From the NCBI RefSeq assembly GCF_900112775.1, contig NZ_FOYZ01000003.1:333930-397929 (forward strand): DNA of 64,000 bases, in the 5' to 3' direction. The stretch comes from Anaeromicropila populeti (GTDB lineage: Bacteria; Bacillota; Clostridia; Lachnospirales; Lachnospiraceae). Shown in pieces: positions 17,618 to 25,627 of this stretch. Made by a program: the position numbers and the translations under genes. The notes beneath the pieces were generated by a model. It did no database searches and had not been told where the DNA came from. It was given only the letters and a program-made list of their open reading frames with translations. How positions within the stretch are numbered: the stretch's first letter is position 1; each line of letters opens with the position of its first letter.

Positions 17618-19579
17618 TTATCCTGTAAACTTTTCAAATGCTTTTATATTTTTATCCAAATCAGGAACCAGTACACTCATTCCTTGCTGGGTTTCCAGTG
17701 TATAGGTTTCTATAACAGGAATGGATGCTGTGCTGGCAGTCACCGTATCATTGCATACCGTCCTTAAATATGTGAGTAATTCCGTATAACTTAAATCAGT
17801 GGTAACTTCTGACTGAATCGTTAAAAATAGAGAGCCAATTTTCATAATATCTTGTTTTTTATATTCTTTCATTATCGCTGAAAGAAGTTTTCGTAATCGT
17901 GCAGTTCGTCCAAACTCACCATTTTCACCATTTTCATCAGATACCTGACGCACTCTGACATAGCCAAGTGCCTGACTTCCGTTTAGTCTTTGCCTTCCTT
18001 TCAGGACATTACGACATTCTTTTTTTGAAATATAATTTGTTTGATTCAGGTATTCGGCTTCTTTCTCTGATAATTCCAGTTCTACTCCTCCAATAGCATC
18101 TATGATAGTTTCAAATGCTTTCATATTAACAGAAATAGTATGGTCAATGGAAAACTGAAAATTAGTTTCAATAGTATCTTCTACCAGTTGAATTCCGCCC
18201 AAGGAATATACGGCACTCAACTTATTTTCACCTATTTCTGGAACCGATAGGTACATATCACGAAGAAAGGATGTTAAAACCACTTTTTTAGAAACTGGAT
18301 TGATGCTGACAATTAAAATGCTATCAGCTCTTACATTTGTATCGTCATTTGTTCCATCCAATCCAACCACTAAAATATGACTTGCTTTTTCTAATAAATC
18401 CTGACTTTCATTTTTCTCTGTTTCAGTTATACTTTCTTCTATTCCCACTTCTTCTACCTCCACACCTATGGTTTCTGCCTTGCTTACCTTAGATGGAAGG
18501 AAAGATCCAGTTATATTAGATATAAGAAAAATTACGCAAATAACGCCTATAATAATACTAGTACCTCTTTTCGTTGGTTTTATATTCATAATCTGATAAA
18601 CTCTCTTTTTTACCTGCTTCTTTTTCTCGCTGAAACCTGTTGTAAGAAGTATATTATCCCCGTAAGTACCTGACATGATTTGCAGTAATGTCAGACTATA
18701 TTCTTCCCTATACTGCAAATTCCTTTCCTTAACCACCTTTTCATCACAATACAATTCAATGTCTGAATAAGCAGTTCTTGCCATGTAATGTACCAATGGA
18801 TTAAACCAGTGAAATCCTGTTGCACACAGTAATAAAAGCTTATAATATAAATCGTGGTTTTTATAATGAACCAGTTCATGTTTTAAAATAAAGCTATACT
18901 GTTCTAAAGTAAATTCTTTTGTAGGAAGCACAATGACAGGGTTTCTAAATCCTGTTAACATTGGTGAATGAATTAAGGGACAGGTCACAAGTCTGATTTC
19001 TTCTTTAATATCCATTTCAGTGCAAAGTTCTTGTAGTACATTGTGTATTTCGCTGTTTCTTACAGAGTGGCACCATTTGCTTATCTTTTTTTGAAAGCTC
19101 ATGTATGCCATAATATGATATAACATAACTAGAAACACACCAATCATCCAGATTAAAGATGCCCCTTTTATAATACTCTCAAATGAAACCCAAGGCATAT
19201 GGTGGTTACCTGATTCTTTTATTTGTGTACTGCTGTCTGTCTCCTTTTCTGTTAATAAAAAATCCGTATGATCACTCTGTACACTCTTTGCTTCTTCCTG
19301 ATTATTTTTTGACAAGATCGTTTGCTTATTTTTGTCTGTTTCATTAATATTTTGATTAGTTACCACTACAGCTGCTCTTTCCTTGTTTTCTACAAATGGC
19401 AGCTTTACTAATTGAACATTTAGTGGCAGCAAAAGTCGTATAGCAATCAGAAACCAGACAATATAGTTCCAGTGCCTAGAATATTTCTTACAAAATATTT
19501 TATCCAGTAATACTGCCATACAAATGAGAAAAGAGCAGCCAGCAGATATAACAAGAACTGTTAGAAAGAAATCAATCAT
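17618..19579 (-). CDS. BlaR1-like M56 metalloprotease fused to an LCP (LytR-CpsA-Psr) domain
   Basis: The start at ATG 19579 (AGAGAGGTG ribosome site; 8-nt overlap with the repressor gene) gives 653 residues. The first 335 residues are a BlaR1/MecR1-type membrane protease: several transmembrane helices, the zinc motif HELVH at 234-238, and a third ligand candidate Glu275 in SDIELYCDEK. After a last transmembrane helix at about 338-360, where BlaR1 carries its penicillin-binding sensor, there is an LCP domain at about 398-608. It contains VGLDGTNDDTNVRADSILIV, the Arg-Asp pair in TSFLRDMYLSVP and LNGSQALGYVRVR...GRTARL. LCP proteins transfer lipid-linked glycopolymers to peptidoglycan. Here the domain probably senses or handles such substrates and triggers repressor cleavage; this is inference. 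Confidence 0.9.
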   Translation of the reverse strand: MIDFFLTVLVISAGCSFLICMAVLLDKIFCKKYSRHWNYIVWFLIAIRLLLPLNVQLVKLPFVENKERAAVVVTNQNINETDKNKQTILSKNNQEEAKSVQSDHTDFLLTEKETDSSTQIKESGNHHMPWVSFESIIKGASLIWMIGVFLVMLYHIMAYMSFQKKISKWCHSVRNSEIHNVLQELCTEMDIKEEIRLVTCPLIHSPMLTGFRNPVIVLPTKEFTLEQYSFILKHELVHYKNHDLYYKLLLLCATGFHWFNPLVHYMARTAYSDIELYCDEKVVKERNLQYREEYSLTLLQIMSGTYGDNILLTTGFSEKKKQVKKRVYQIMNIKPTKRGTSIIIGVICVIFLISNITGSFLPSKVSKAETIGVEVEEVGIEESITETEKNESQDLLEKASHILVVGLDGTNDDTNVRADSILIVSINPVSKKVVLTSFLRDMYLSVPEIGENKLSAVYSLGGIQLVEDTIETNFQFSIDHTISVNMKAFETIIDAIGGVELELSEKEAEYLNQTNYISKKECRNVLKGRQRLNGSQALGYVRVRQVSDENGENGEFGRTARLRKLLSAIMKEYKKQDIMKIGSLFLTIQSEVTTDLSYTELLTYLRTVCNDTVTASTASIPVIETYTLETQQGMSVLVPDLDKNIKAFEKFTG

Positions 19580-19973
19580 TTTTTTCACCTCTCTTGGCAT
19601 CTGTTATGATTTGAATAATATCATCCATGTCTTCCTTTGAAATTGCCTGATCCTGTACAAGTGAAGCAATTAATTTTTTGTAAGAATTGCTGTAAAATTG
19701 CTCTAAAAAGGTTTTTGTTTCTTTTGCCAGATACTCTTCTTCCTCAATCAAAGGAATATAATACTTGAATCTTCCTCTTTTTTCAATTCCAATAAATCCA
19801 CGTTCCTCCAGACGAGTCAGCAGCACCTGTATCGTTGATCGGGTCCAGTCCTTTTGCTCAGATACTAATTCTACCACTTTTCCTGTTCCAACAGGTGTTT
19901 CTGCTTCCCATATTATTTTCATTACCAGCAGTTCAGAATCCGGAAGTCTCTCATAATTGTCTTTTGCATCCAT
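19572..19973 (-). CDS. blaI: BlaI/MecI-family transcriptional repressor
   Basis: The protein is a BlaI-type winged helix repressor: LPDSELLVMKIIWEAETPVGTGKVVELV, then WTRSTIQVLLTRLEERGFIGIEKRGRFKYYIPL, and a C-terminal helical dimerisation region. ATG 19973 is chosen as start because AGGAG lies 8 nt upstream; the more upstream ATG at 19997 would place the ribosome site inside the coding region. The result is 133 residues, the usual length. It overlaps the M56-LCP gene by 8 nt, as blaI and blaR1 genes usually do. Family knowledge says the repressor is cleaved after the M56 protease is activated. A palindromic operator lies on its own promoter. Confidence 0.93.
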   Translation of the reverse strand: MDAKDNYERLPDSELLVMKIIWEAETPVGTGKVVELVSEQKDWTRSTIQVLLTRLEERGFIGIEKRGRFKYYIPLIEEEEYLAKETKTFLEQFYSNSYKKLIASLVQDQAISKEDMDDIIQIITDAKRGEKND

Positions 19974-20048
19974 TTTATTCAGCTCCTTTTTAATCAATTG
20001 TTGGTGACAAGGTTAAAAATATACCGATACATTATTTACCATACAATT

Positions 20049-20100
20049 ACTATACTACGTTCGTTGACAAATGTCAATAAAAAGATGACATTTGTCAACG
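20049..20100 (-). promoter_or_regulatory. Promoter and palindromic operator of the blaI/M56-LCP operon
   Basis: On the minus strand TTGACA (20077-20072) is followed by exactly 17 nt and TATAGT (20054-20049), a near-consensus promoter. A perfect 15-bp inverted repeat covers 20062-20076 and 20086-20100. Each arm is itself a TGACAnnTGTCA dyad, the kind of site BlaI-family dimers bind. One dyad covers the -35 box, so binding should block transcription. This supports autoregulation by the repressor. Confidence 0.8.
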
Positions 20101-20143
20101 AATTTGTGTTTTAGCTTATATAAAACGGAGACATCATCTCCTA

Positions 20144-21100
20144 TTAGAACGAAATCTTTCTCTCCCTCTGTATATCCTGCTCCACAAACAGCCTTGTTAC
20201 AGTCTCCTCATAATCACCCAGTCTTTCCGATTTTCTAATTTTTTTATGATATTTTTCATTGTCGGAAAATACTTGAATCATATAAAACCAAAGTTCCTTC
20301 ATCTTAAACAACACATTTTTATCTCCAAAAAGAACCTGTCTGTAATCGCTATAAATTTTATCATGAAATTCCTTTAGAAGTTCCTTTTCAACTAGTTTTC
20401 CCTCTGTAATTTCTTTTATTATTCCTGGATTTGCAATCAAGCCCCTTCCCATCATAACATGCTCAACCAGTGGAAAAGCTGCTGTCAGTTCATTAAAATT
20501 ATTTACTTGAAAAATATCTCCATTATAGCAGACAGGATTTTTACTAACTACCAGTGCTTCCTGAAACACATTCCAGTTAGGCTTATTTTTATAAAAATCC
20601 TTTTGCACGCGGGGATGAATAATTAGTTCTTCAAGTGGATACTTATTAAAAATCTCAATTAATTTTCTAAACTCTTCTGGATGATCTCTTCCAATTCTTG
20701 TTTTGATTGAAATTTTTGTTATGGCTTGTGAAAAAACTTCTTCTAAAAAATGATCCAATTCTTCTGGCTGAGCCAAAAAACCTGAACCCCTGTTTTTTGA
20801 CACTACCGTTTTGGATGGACATCCTAGATTTAAATTAAGCTCAAGATAGCCAAGCTCCTTTATTCTTTTTGAGGTTTGTATAAAATCCTTTGCCTGATTG
20901 GTCAAAAGCTGTGGAACTAATTTAATGCCTTCGTTATGTTCTGGTAAAATGTCATTCAAATCTCTAGTCTTAAAGCTATCCCTTTGGTTTGCAACTATAA
21001 ATGGTGCAAAATATTTATCTATATGATTAAAAAAAGTATGATAGGCATTTCTGAAAATATAGCCTGTCACACCTTCCATTGGTGCTAAATAAAATTTCAT
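20144..21100 (-). CDS. tRNA-dihydrouridine synthase
   Basis: The 318-residue protein is a Dus-family FMN oxidoreductase that reduces uridines in the tRNA D-loop. It starts with KFYLAPMEGVTGYIFRNAY, the family's FMN-binding first strand. The substrate-binding NLNLGCPSKTVVSKNRGSGFL block contains the catalytic Cys (about residue 94). The conserved KTRIG and HPR segments follow, and GDIFQVNNF plus MMGRGLIANPGI form the phosphate-binding end of the barrel. AAAGGAG precedes the ATG. The gene is divergent from the cellulase and probably monocistronic. Its subclass (position specificity) cannot be set from sequence alone. Confidence 0.93.
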   Translation of the reverse strand: MKFYLAPMEGVTGYIFRNAYHTFFNHIDKYFAPFIVANQRDSFKTRDLNDILPEHNEGIKLVPQLLTNQAKDFIQTSKRIKELGYLELNLNLGCPSKTVVSKNRGSGFLAQPEELDHFLEEVFSQAITKISIKTRIGRDHPEEFRKLIEIFNKYPLEELIIHPRVQKDFYKNKPNWNVFQEALVVSKNPVCYNGDIFQVNNFNELTAAFPLVEHVMMGRGLIANPGIIKEITEGKLVEKELLKEFHDKIYSDYRQVLFGDKNVLFKMKELWFYMIQVFSDNEKYHKKIRKSERLGDYEETVTRLFVEQDIQRERKISF

Positions 21101-21249
21101 ATTCCTGCTTCTCCTTTATTCTGTTTTCTAACTATTTTACACCTAAATCGTCATATTTTACAATCAAAAAGTATATATTTAGTCATTATTTGTATTTTCA
21201 ATCCTTGCTTTTGATGGTAAAATTTAATAAAAACAATTAGGGGGTTATT

Positions 21250-23271
21250 ATGAAAACACACAATCAAACGAAAACATCACGTTCCATTGTATCATTTTTA
21301 CTAACATTGTCATTGGCACTGGCAATACTAATTCCAGACTTCGCTGCCGTCAAGGCAGATAACACCGCCACTTCCCAGTCCGCTCCATTAGAGCTGACAA
21401 CAGCAGGAAATGCTTGGAGTTCTGGATTTTCCATTAACGTATTTATTAAAAATGCTTCAAACACGCCAATAGACGATTGGAAAATACTTGTTGACAAAAC
21501 AAGCTTTACCATTACCAGCATCTGGTGCACCGAGCTGAAAGAAGACAGTAACACCTATGTAATTACTCCTTTTTCCTGGGGAAAAAGCATAACCAGTGGC
21601 AGTTCTGTAAATTTCGGATTTTGCGGAACGGGCAGTATGCCTGACACGTCAGATTTTACGCTAAAATACTACATAAATGGAGTGGAATATACCAACGGCA
21701 GTACTTCTGTGCCAACACCGACTCCTGTTGTTACTCCGACTCCTGTTGTCACTCCGACTCCTGTTGTCACTCCGACTCCTGTTGTCACTCCGACTCCTGT
21801 TGTCACTCCGACTCCTGTTGTCACTCCGACTCCTGTTGTCACTCCGACTCCTGTTGTCACTCCGACTCCTGTTGTCACTCCAACTCCTGTTGTCACTCCG
21901 ACTCCTGTTGTCACTCCGACTCCTGTTGTCACTCCAACGGAGCCATCTGGTGCTGCTGAGTCTGGCGATGACTGGCTTCATGTAGATGGAACAAATATTG
22001 TGGACCAATATGGCAACAAAGTGTGGCTGACTGGTGCAAACTGGTTTGGATTCAATTGCAGAGAACTTATGTTTTTAGATTCTTATAGCAGCAATATCGT
22101 TGCAGATATTGAAATGGTAGCAGATAAAGGGATAAATGTAGTCAGAATGCCAATTTCAACAGAATTATTATACTCCTGGAGTCAAGGTACTTTTCCTGCT
22201 TCCACAGATACCAGCTATAATAATGCCGCTTTAGCAGGATTAAATAGCTATGAATTGTTCAATTTTATGTTGGATAATTTTAAAAGAGTAGGTATTAAAG
22301 TCATACTTGACGTACATAGTGCACAAACCGATAACCAGGGCCATACTTATCCACTTTGGTATAATACTACTATAACAGAACAAATGTTCAAATCTTCTTG
22401 GGTATGGATTGCTGACCAATATAAAAATGATGATACGATTATTGGTTTTGATTTAAAAAATGAGCCACATACAAATGTTGGTGATATAAAAATTAAAGCG
22501 CAAAGTGCTATCTGGGATAATTCTGATGACCCAAATAACTGGAAAAGAGTTGCTCAAGAGACAGCATTACAAATTTTAGCAGTCAATCCAAATGCATTAA
22601 TTTTTGTAGAGGGTGTTGAAATTTATCCAAAAGATAGTATATGGAATGATGCACAAATTAATACCAGTGCCTGGGGCGGTACCAATGATTACTACTGCAA
22701 CTGGTGGGGTGGTAATTTGAGAGGTGTTGCCGATTACCCAATTGACTTAGGCCAGTATCAGGATCAGTTAGTTTACTCTCCACATGATTATGGTCCTATT
22801 GTTTATAATCAGTCATGGTTCCAGGGGGCTTTCCTTACCGCAGATGATGCAGAAGCATCTGAAATTTTATATAATCAGTGCTGGAAGGATAACTGGGCTT
22901 ATATTATAGAGGATGGAATTTCCCCATTACTACTTGGCGAATGGGGCGGTATGACAGAAGGAAGTAATTCCCTATTGGAACTGAACACAAAATATTTGAG
23001 AGCCATGAGAGATTATATTGCTGCTAATAAATATTCATTACATCATACTTTCTGGTGTATTAATGTTGATTCGGCTGATACAGGGGGATTACTGACTCGT
23101 GATGAAGGTACTCCATTCCCTGGAAGCAGAGATTTAAAGTGGAATGATAACAAATATGAAAATTATCTGTTACCTGCATTATGGAAAAACAGCGATGGTA
23201 AATTTGTCGGTTTAGATCATCAAGTACCTCTTGGCAAGAATGGTGTAGCATTAGGTACAACTCAACAATAA
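21250..23271 (+). CDS. Secreted endoglucanase: CBM2 - (PTPVVT)12 linker - GH5
   Basis: The 673-residue protein has a signal peptide (about 1-37), a family 2 carbohydrate-binding module at about 45-150, a linker of twelve PTPVVT repeats at 157-228, and a glycoside hydrolase family 5 domain from about 242 to the end. The acid/base Glu405 is in FDLKNEPH and the nucleophile Glu564 in LLGEWGG. The supporting HDYGP and LDVHSAQ motifs are present. It should cut beta-1,4-glucan, most likely cellulose, outside the cell. No dockerin or anchor is present, so it is a free enzyme held on substrate by its CBM. The ribosome site AGGGGG precedes the ATG. A terminator follows. Confidence 0.95.
   Translation: MKTHNQTKTSRSIVSFLLTLSLALAILIPDFAAVKADNTATSQSAPLELTTAGNAWSSGFSINVFIKNASNTPIDDWKILVDKTSFTITSIWCTELKEDSNTYVITPFSWGKSITSGSSVNFGFCGTGSMPDTSDFTLKYYINGVEYTNGSTSVPTPTPVVTPTPVVTPTPVVTPTPVVTPTPVVTPTPVVTPTPVVTPTPVVTPTPVVTPTPVVTPTPVVTPTPVVTPTEPSGAAESGDDWLHVDGTNIVDQYGNKVWLTGANWFGFNCRELMFLDSYSSNIVADIEMVADKGINVVRMPISTELLYSWSQGTFPASTDTSYNNAALAGLNSYELFNFMLDNFKRVGIKVILDVHSAQTDNQGHTYPLWYNTTITEQMFKSSWVWIADQYKNDDTIIGFDLKNEPHTNVGDIKIKAQSAIWDNSDDPNNWKRVAQETALQILAVNPNALIFVEGVEIYPKDSIWNDAQINTSAWGGTNDYYCNWWGGNLRGVADYPIDLGQYQDQLVYSPHDYGPIVYNQSWFQGAFLTADDAEASEILYNQCWKDNWAYIIEDGISPLLLGEWGGMTEGSNSLLELNTKYLRAMRDYIAANKYSLHHTFWCINVDSADTGGLLTRDEGTPFPGSRDLKWNDNKYENYLLPALWKNSDGKFVGLDHQVPLGKNGVALGTTQQ
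21718..21933 (+). repeat. Twelve tandem 18-bp units encoding the PTPVVT linker
   Basis: The 216-bp block consists of twelve 18-nt units with near-identical DNA; differences are a few synonymous changes (for example CCA for CCG and GTT for GTC). High DNA identity suggests recent slippage or unequal exchange, so linker length probably varies between strains. Long open frames on the other strand here are artefacts of the repeat. Confidence 0.95.
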
Positions 23272-23275
23272 CAGT

Positions 23276-23312
23276 AATGCCCCTGCTGACTTTGATAGCC
23301 AGCAGGGGCATT
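23276..23312. terminator. Bidirectional terminator between the cellulase and protease genes
   Basis: A perfect 13-bp stem pairs 23276-23288 with 23300-23312 around an 11-nt loop, between two convergent genes. The stem is GC-rich at its base. The A and T tracts flanking it are short. Confidence 0.75.
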
Positions 23313-23325
23313 AAACATTTATAGA

Positions 23326-25371
23326 TTATAACGGATGTGTATACGTACTTGTAAGTGTATAACTTCCTGTTCCACTTCCACTATGAGATACCTTTAAATA
23401 ATAGGTTTGATACGGAGCTAAATGGCACTGGATTTTAAAGTTACTTCCTTCACCACCAGCATCTGCCGATGCAATCAGATTTCCATTACTGTCATATAAC
23501 TCAGCATAAGTATCTGTTGTACCAGTGGTTTCCAACGTATAGTGATCATTCATTGCTGCACTAAACCGATAACAATCCACATCTCCTGTTTTTCCAATGC
23601 TGCCTTGAATCGAAGTATCACTGGAAAGGTGAATCGCAACATCCGTTGTATCATTTGGTTCAAGGTCTTTATCAGTAGGATAAAAAGTTACATATCCAAG
23701 AGGGTAAACTGCAACACTTATATGTTCCTGACCATCCAGTGGATCATTATAGATTACATTCAGTCCATTGGCATCATATTTATATCCCTTTACAATCAGG
23801 CAGTGATTGCCTCCTGCACTATTTTGTACTTTAACAATAATTGGATAACCACTGTTAATACTTTTTATTAATTCATTGGTAGAATAACTATAGGATGTCG
23901 AGTCTCTTGGATCTGAGCTCATATTCTCCCATACACTTACCTCTACGTCAAATGCTGTACTAGCATTAATATAGCTTCCACAATTCAACAAATGTGCTGG
24001 CTGATTAAAAACAGACGGATAGGTATAATAATCTGCTCCATATAGTGCTTCTGTACCAGCATACCAAGTTCTTGCACAGTCTTTTGCAATCATAACAGTA
24101 CGATCTAGTGTATCATTGTTAAAGTAAGCTATTGCCATGGAAGAAGCAGTTGCCCAACAAACCATATCATATGGCAATTGAAGATACTGAGGAACTGACA
24201 GGCATTTTCCTCTTGCAATATCAATTCCATATACTCCAGTATTACCAGCAGGTGCCGCAACCTTTAAATAATAGGTTTGGTCAGCAGTAAGCTCAACATC
24301 AACCTGAAAATTTCCTGCTGAACTGCTATTTGCATCACTTTTTAAAAGTGTTAAACTGCTGTCATACACCTCCCCATATACATTTGCTCTTCCATGCAAT
24401 GTGTATGGATTCTGAAACGTATATATGCCATCTACCTGAGGCGTAAATTTGTAAATATCTACATCCCCAGAATAATTGATACCAGCACCTGAATACGAAA
24501 AATAATTTTCTGTCGCCAAATCAATTGCCGTACTGAAATCATCTCCACCTTCCCAATCAGTACTTGAAACTGCGTTAGGAGGTGTAATTAGCAAACTGTA
24601 ACTGCCTGTGCCATTTGGAGAACTATGGCATACCTTAACATAGTATATCTGCTGACCAGACAAATTGCTGACTATTTTCATATTGTTCTCTTCACCACTA
24701 TTATCATCTGAAGCAATCAAATTATAATTACTGTCATATAAATATCCCAACGTATCTGTGCCACCTGATGTTTCAAATGAAAAACTACCACCACCACTCA
24801 CTGTTACTTTATAAAAATCTTCGTCACCTGCTGTGCTAATGTCTGCCTGCACGGTAGCAAAATCACTTAACGAAACTGCTGTTCCAAACGAATTATTTGG
24901 TTCAATGTCTTTCTTATCATAATTTACGCCTGTAATCTTCAGGGTATAATCGCCTGTCTCTGTCTCACTTTTATGTGTAACCTTAATATAATATGTACTT
25001 CCAGCGGTCAGTTCATAACGTAATTCAAAGTTTATACCGCCTGGATTCAGCTGATTATCACTTACATCAAGCAAATTCATATTGCTATCGTACAAATATC
25101 CAAAAGTATCAGTAGTACCCAGTGTTACGATAGAATAACCTGCATTATTTAATGGAACAAATTTGTAATAGTCCACATCTCCCGCATATCCAATGGAACC
25201 TCCTATTTCCTGAGTCAAATCATAGTCTGACGGAATAATTACAGCTGTAGAAGCTGTATTATTGGATTCACTCTCACTCATACCTGCTACAGCAAAAACA
25301 GGTACATTGAATATAAACATACCTATAAATGCTGTAAAAAGGCAGATACTTACTTTTTTTAAATTAGTCAT
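23326..25371 (-). CDS. Secreted C39-like cysteine protease with four PPC domains
   Basis: ATG 25371 is the start (GAGGTG 6 nt upstream), giving 681 residues with a signal peptide to about residue 28. Three bacterial pre-peptidase C-terminal (PPC) beta-sandwich domains (about 35-150, 155-265, 275-385) precede a papain-like C39_2-type domain at about 390-567. It contains Cys405 in YDMVCWATASS, His523 in GGNHCLIVKGY and Asp543 in IYNDP. A fourth PPC domain ends the protein (about 570-681). PPC domains usually accompany secreted proteases and often bind substrates or are trimmed. Extracellular proteolysis or peptide processing is inferred. The target is unknown. It is convergent with the cellulase gene. 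Confidence 0.85.
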   Translation of the reverse strand: MTNLKKVSICLFTAFIGMFIFNVPVFAVAGMSESESNNTASTAVIIPSDYDLTQEIGGSIGYAGDVDYYKFVPLNNAGYSIVTLGTTDTFGYLYDSNMNLLDVSDNQLNPGGINFELRYELTAGSTYYIKVTHKSETETGDYTLKITGVNYDKKDIEPNNSFGTAVSLSDFATVQADISTAGDEDFYKVTVSGGGSFSFETSGGTDTLGYLYDSNYNLIASDDNSGEENNMKIVSNLSGQQIYYVKVCHSSPNGTGSYSLLITPPNAVSSTDWEGGDDFSTAIDLATENYFSYSGAGINYSGDVDIYKFTPQVDGIYTFQNPYTLHGRANVYGEVYDSSLTLLKSDANSSSAGNFQVDVELTADQTYYLKVAAPAGNTGVYGIDIARGKCLSVPQYLQLPYDMVCWATASSMAIAYFNNDTLDRTVMIAKDCARTWYAGTEALYGADYYTYPSVFNQPAHLLNCGSYINASTAFDVEVSVWENMSSDPRDSTSYSYSTNELIKSINSGYPIIVKVQNSAGGNHCLIVKGYKYDANGLNVIYNDPLDGQEHISVAVYPLGYVTFYPTDKDLEPNDTTDVAIHLSSDTSIQGSIGKTGDVDCYRFSAAMNDHYTLETTGTTDTYAELYDSNGNLIASADAGGEGSNFKIQCHLAPYQTYYLKVSHSGSGTGSYTLTSTYTHPL

Positions 25372-25627
25372 ACCTTTCACCTCATATCTTATTAATTAAA
25401 CTACTTGTGCGATATTATACATCTTAAACAATTATTATTCAATGTTTACATTTTTTAGATTGCACCGCTCAATCATAGTCCTATTTTTTGCATTTTTGTC
25501 ATAATTAATCAGATATTGATATAGTTCCAGATACTTTTTTTATTATTCAATACAATATTCTGTAAATTCATTAACATTTCATGGTAAATCTATCTATAAA
25601 TACAGCTAAATCCAACAACATTTTCTA

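Noticed and set aside
21718..21933. Regular repeat that might suggest a CRISPR array
   Set aside because: The units are contiguous with no unique spacers and are in frame as PTPVVT within the cellulase.
21661..22008. Long open frames on the opposite strand and in another plus-strand frame, encoding RSDNRS-, TTGVGV- or LRLLLS-type repeats
   Set aside because: They are frame shadows of the 18-bp linker repeat in the cellulase, with no ribosome site or independent support.
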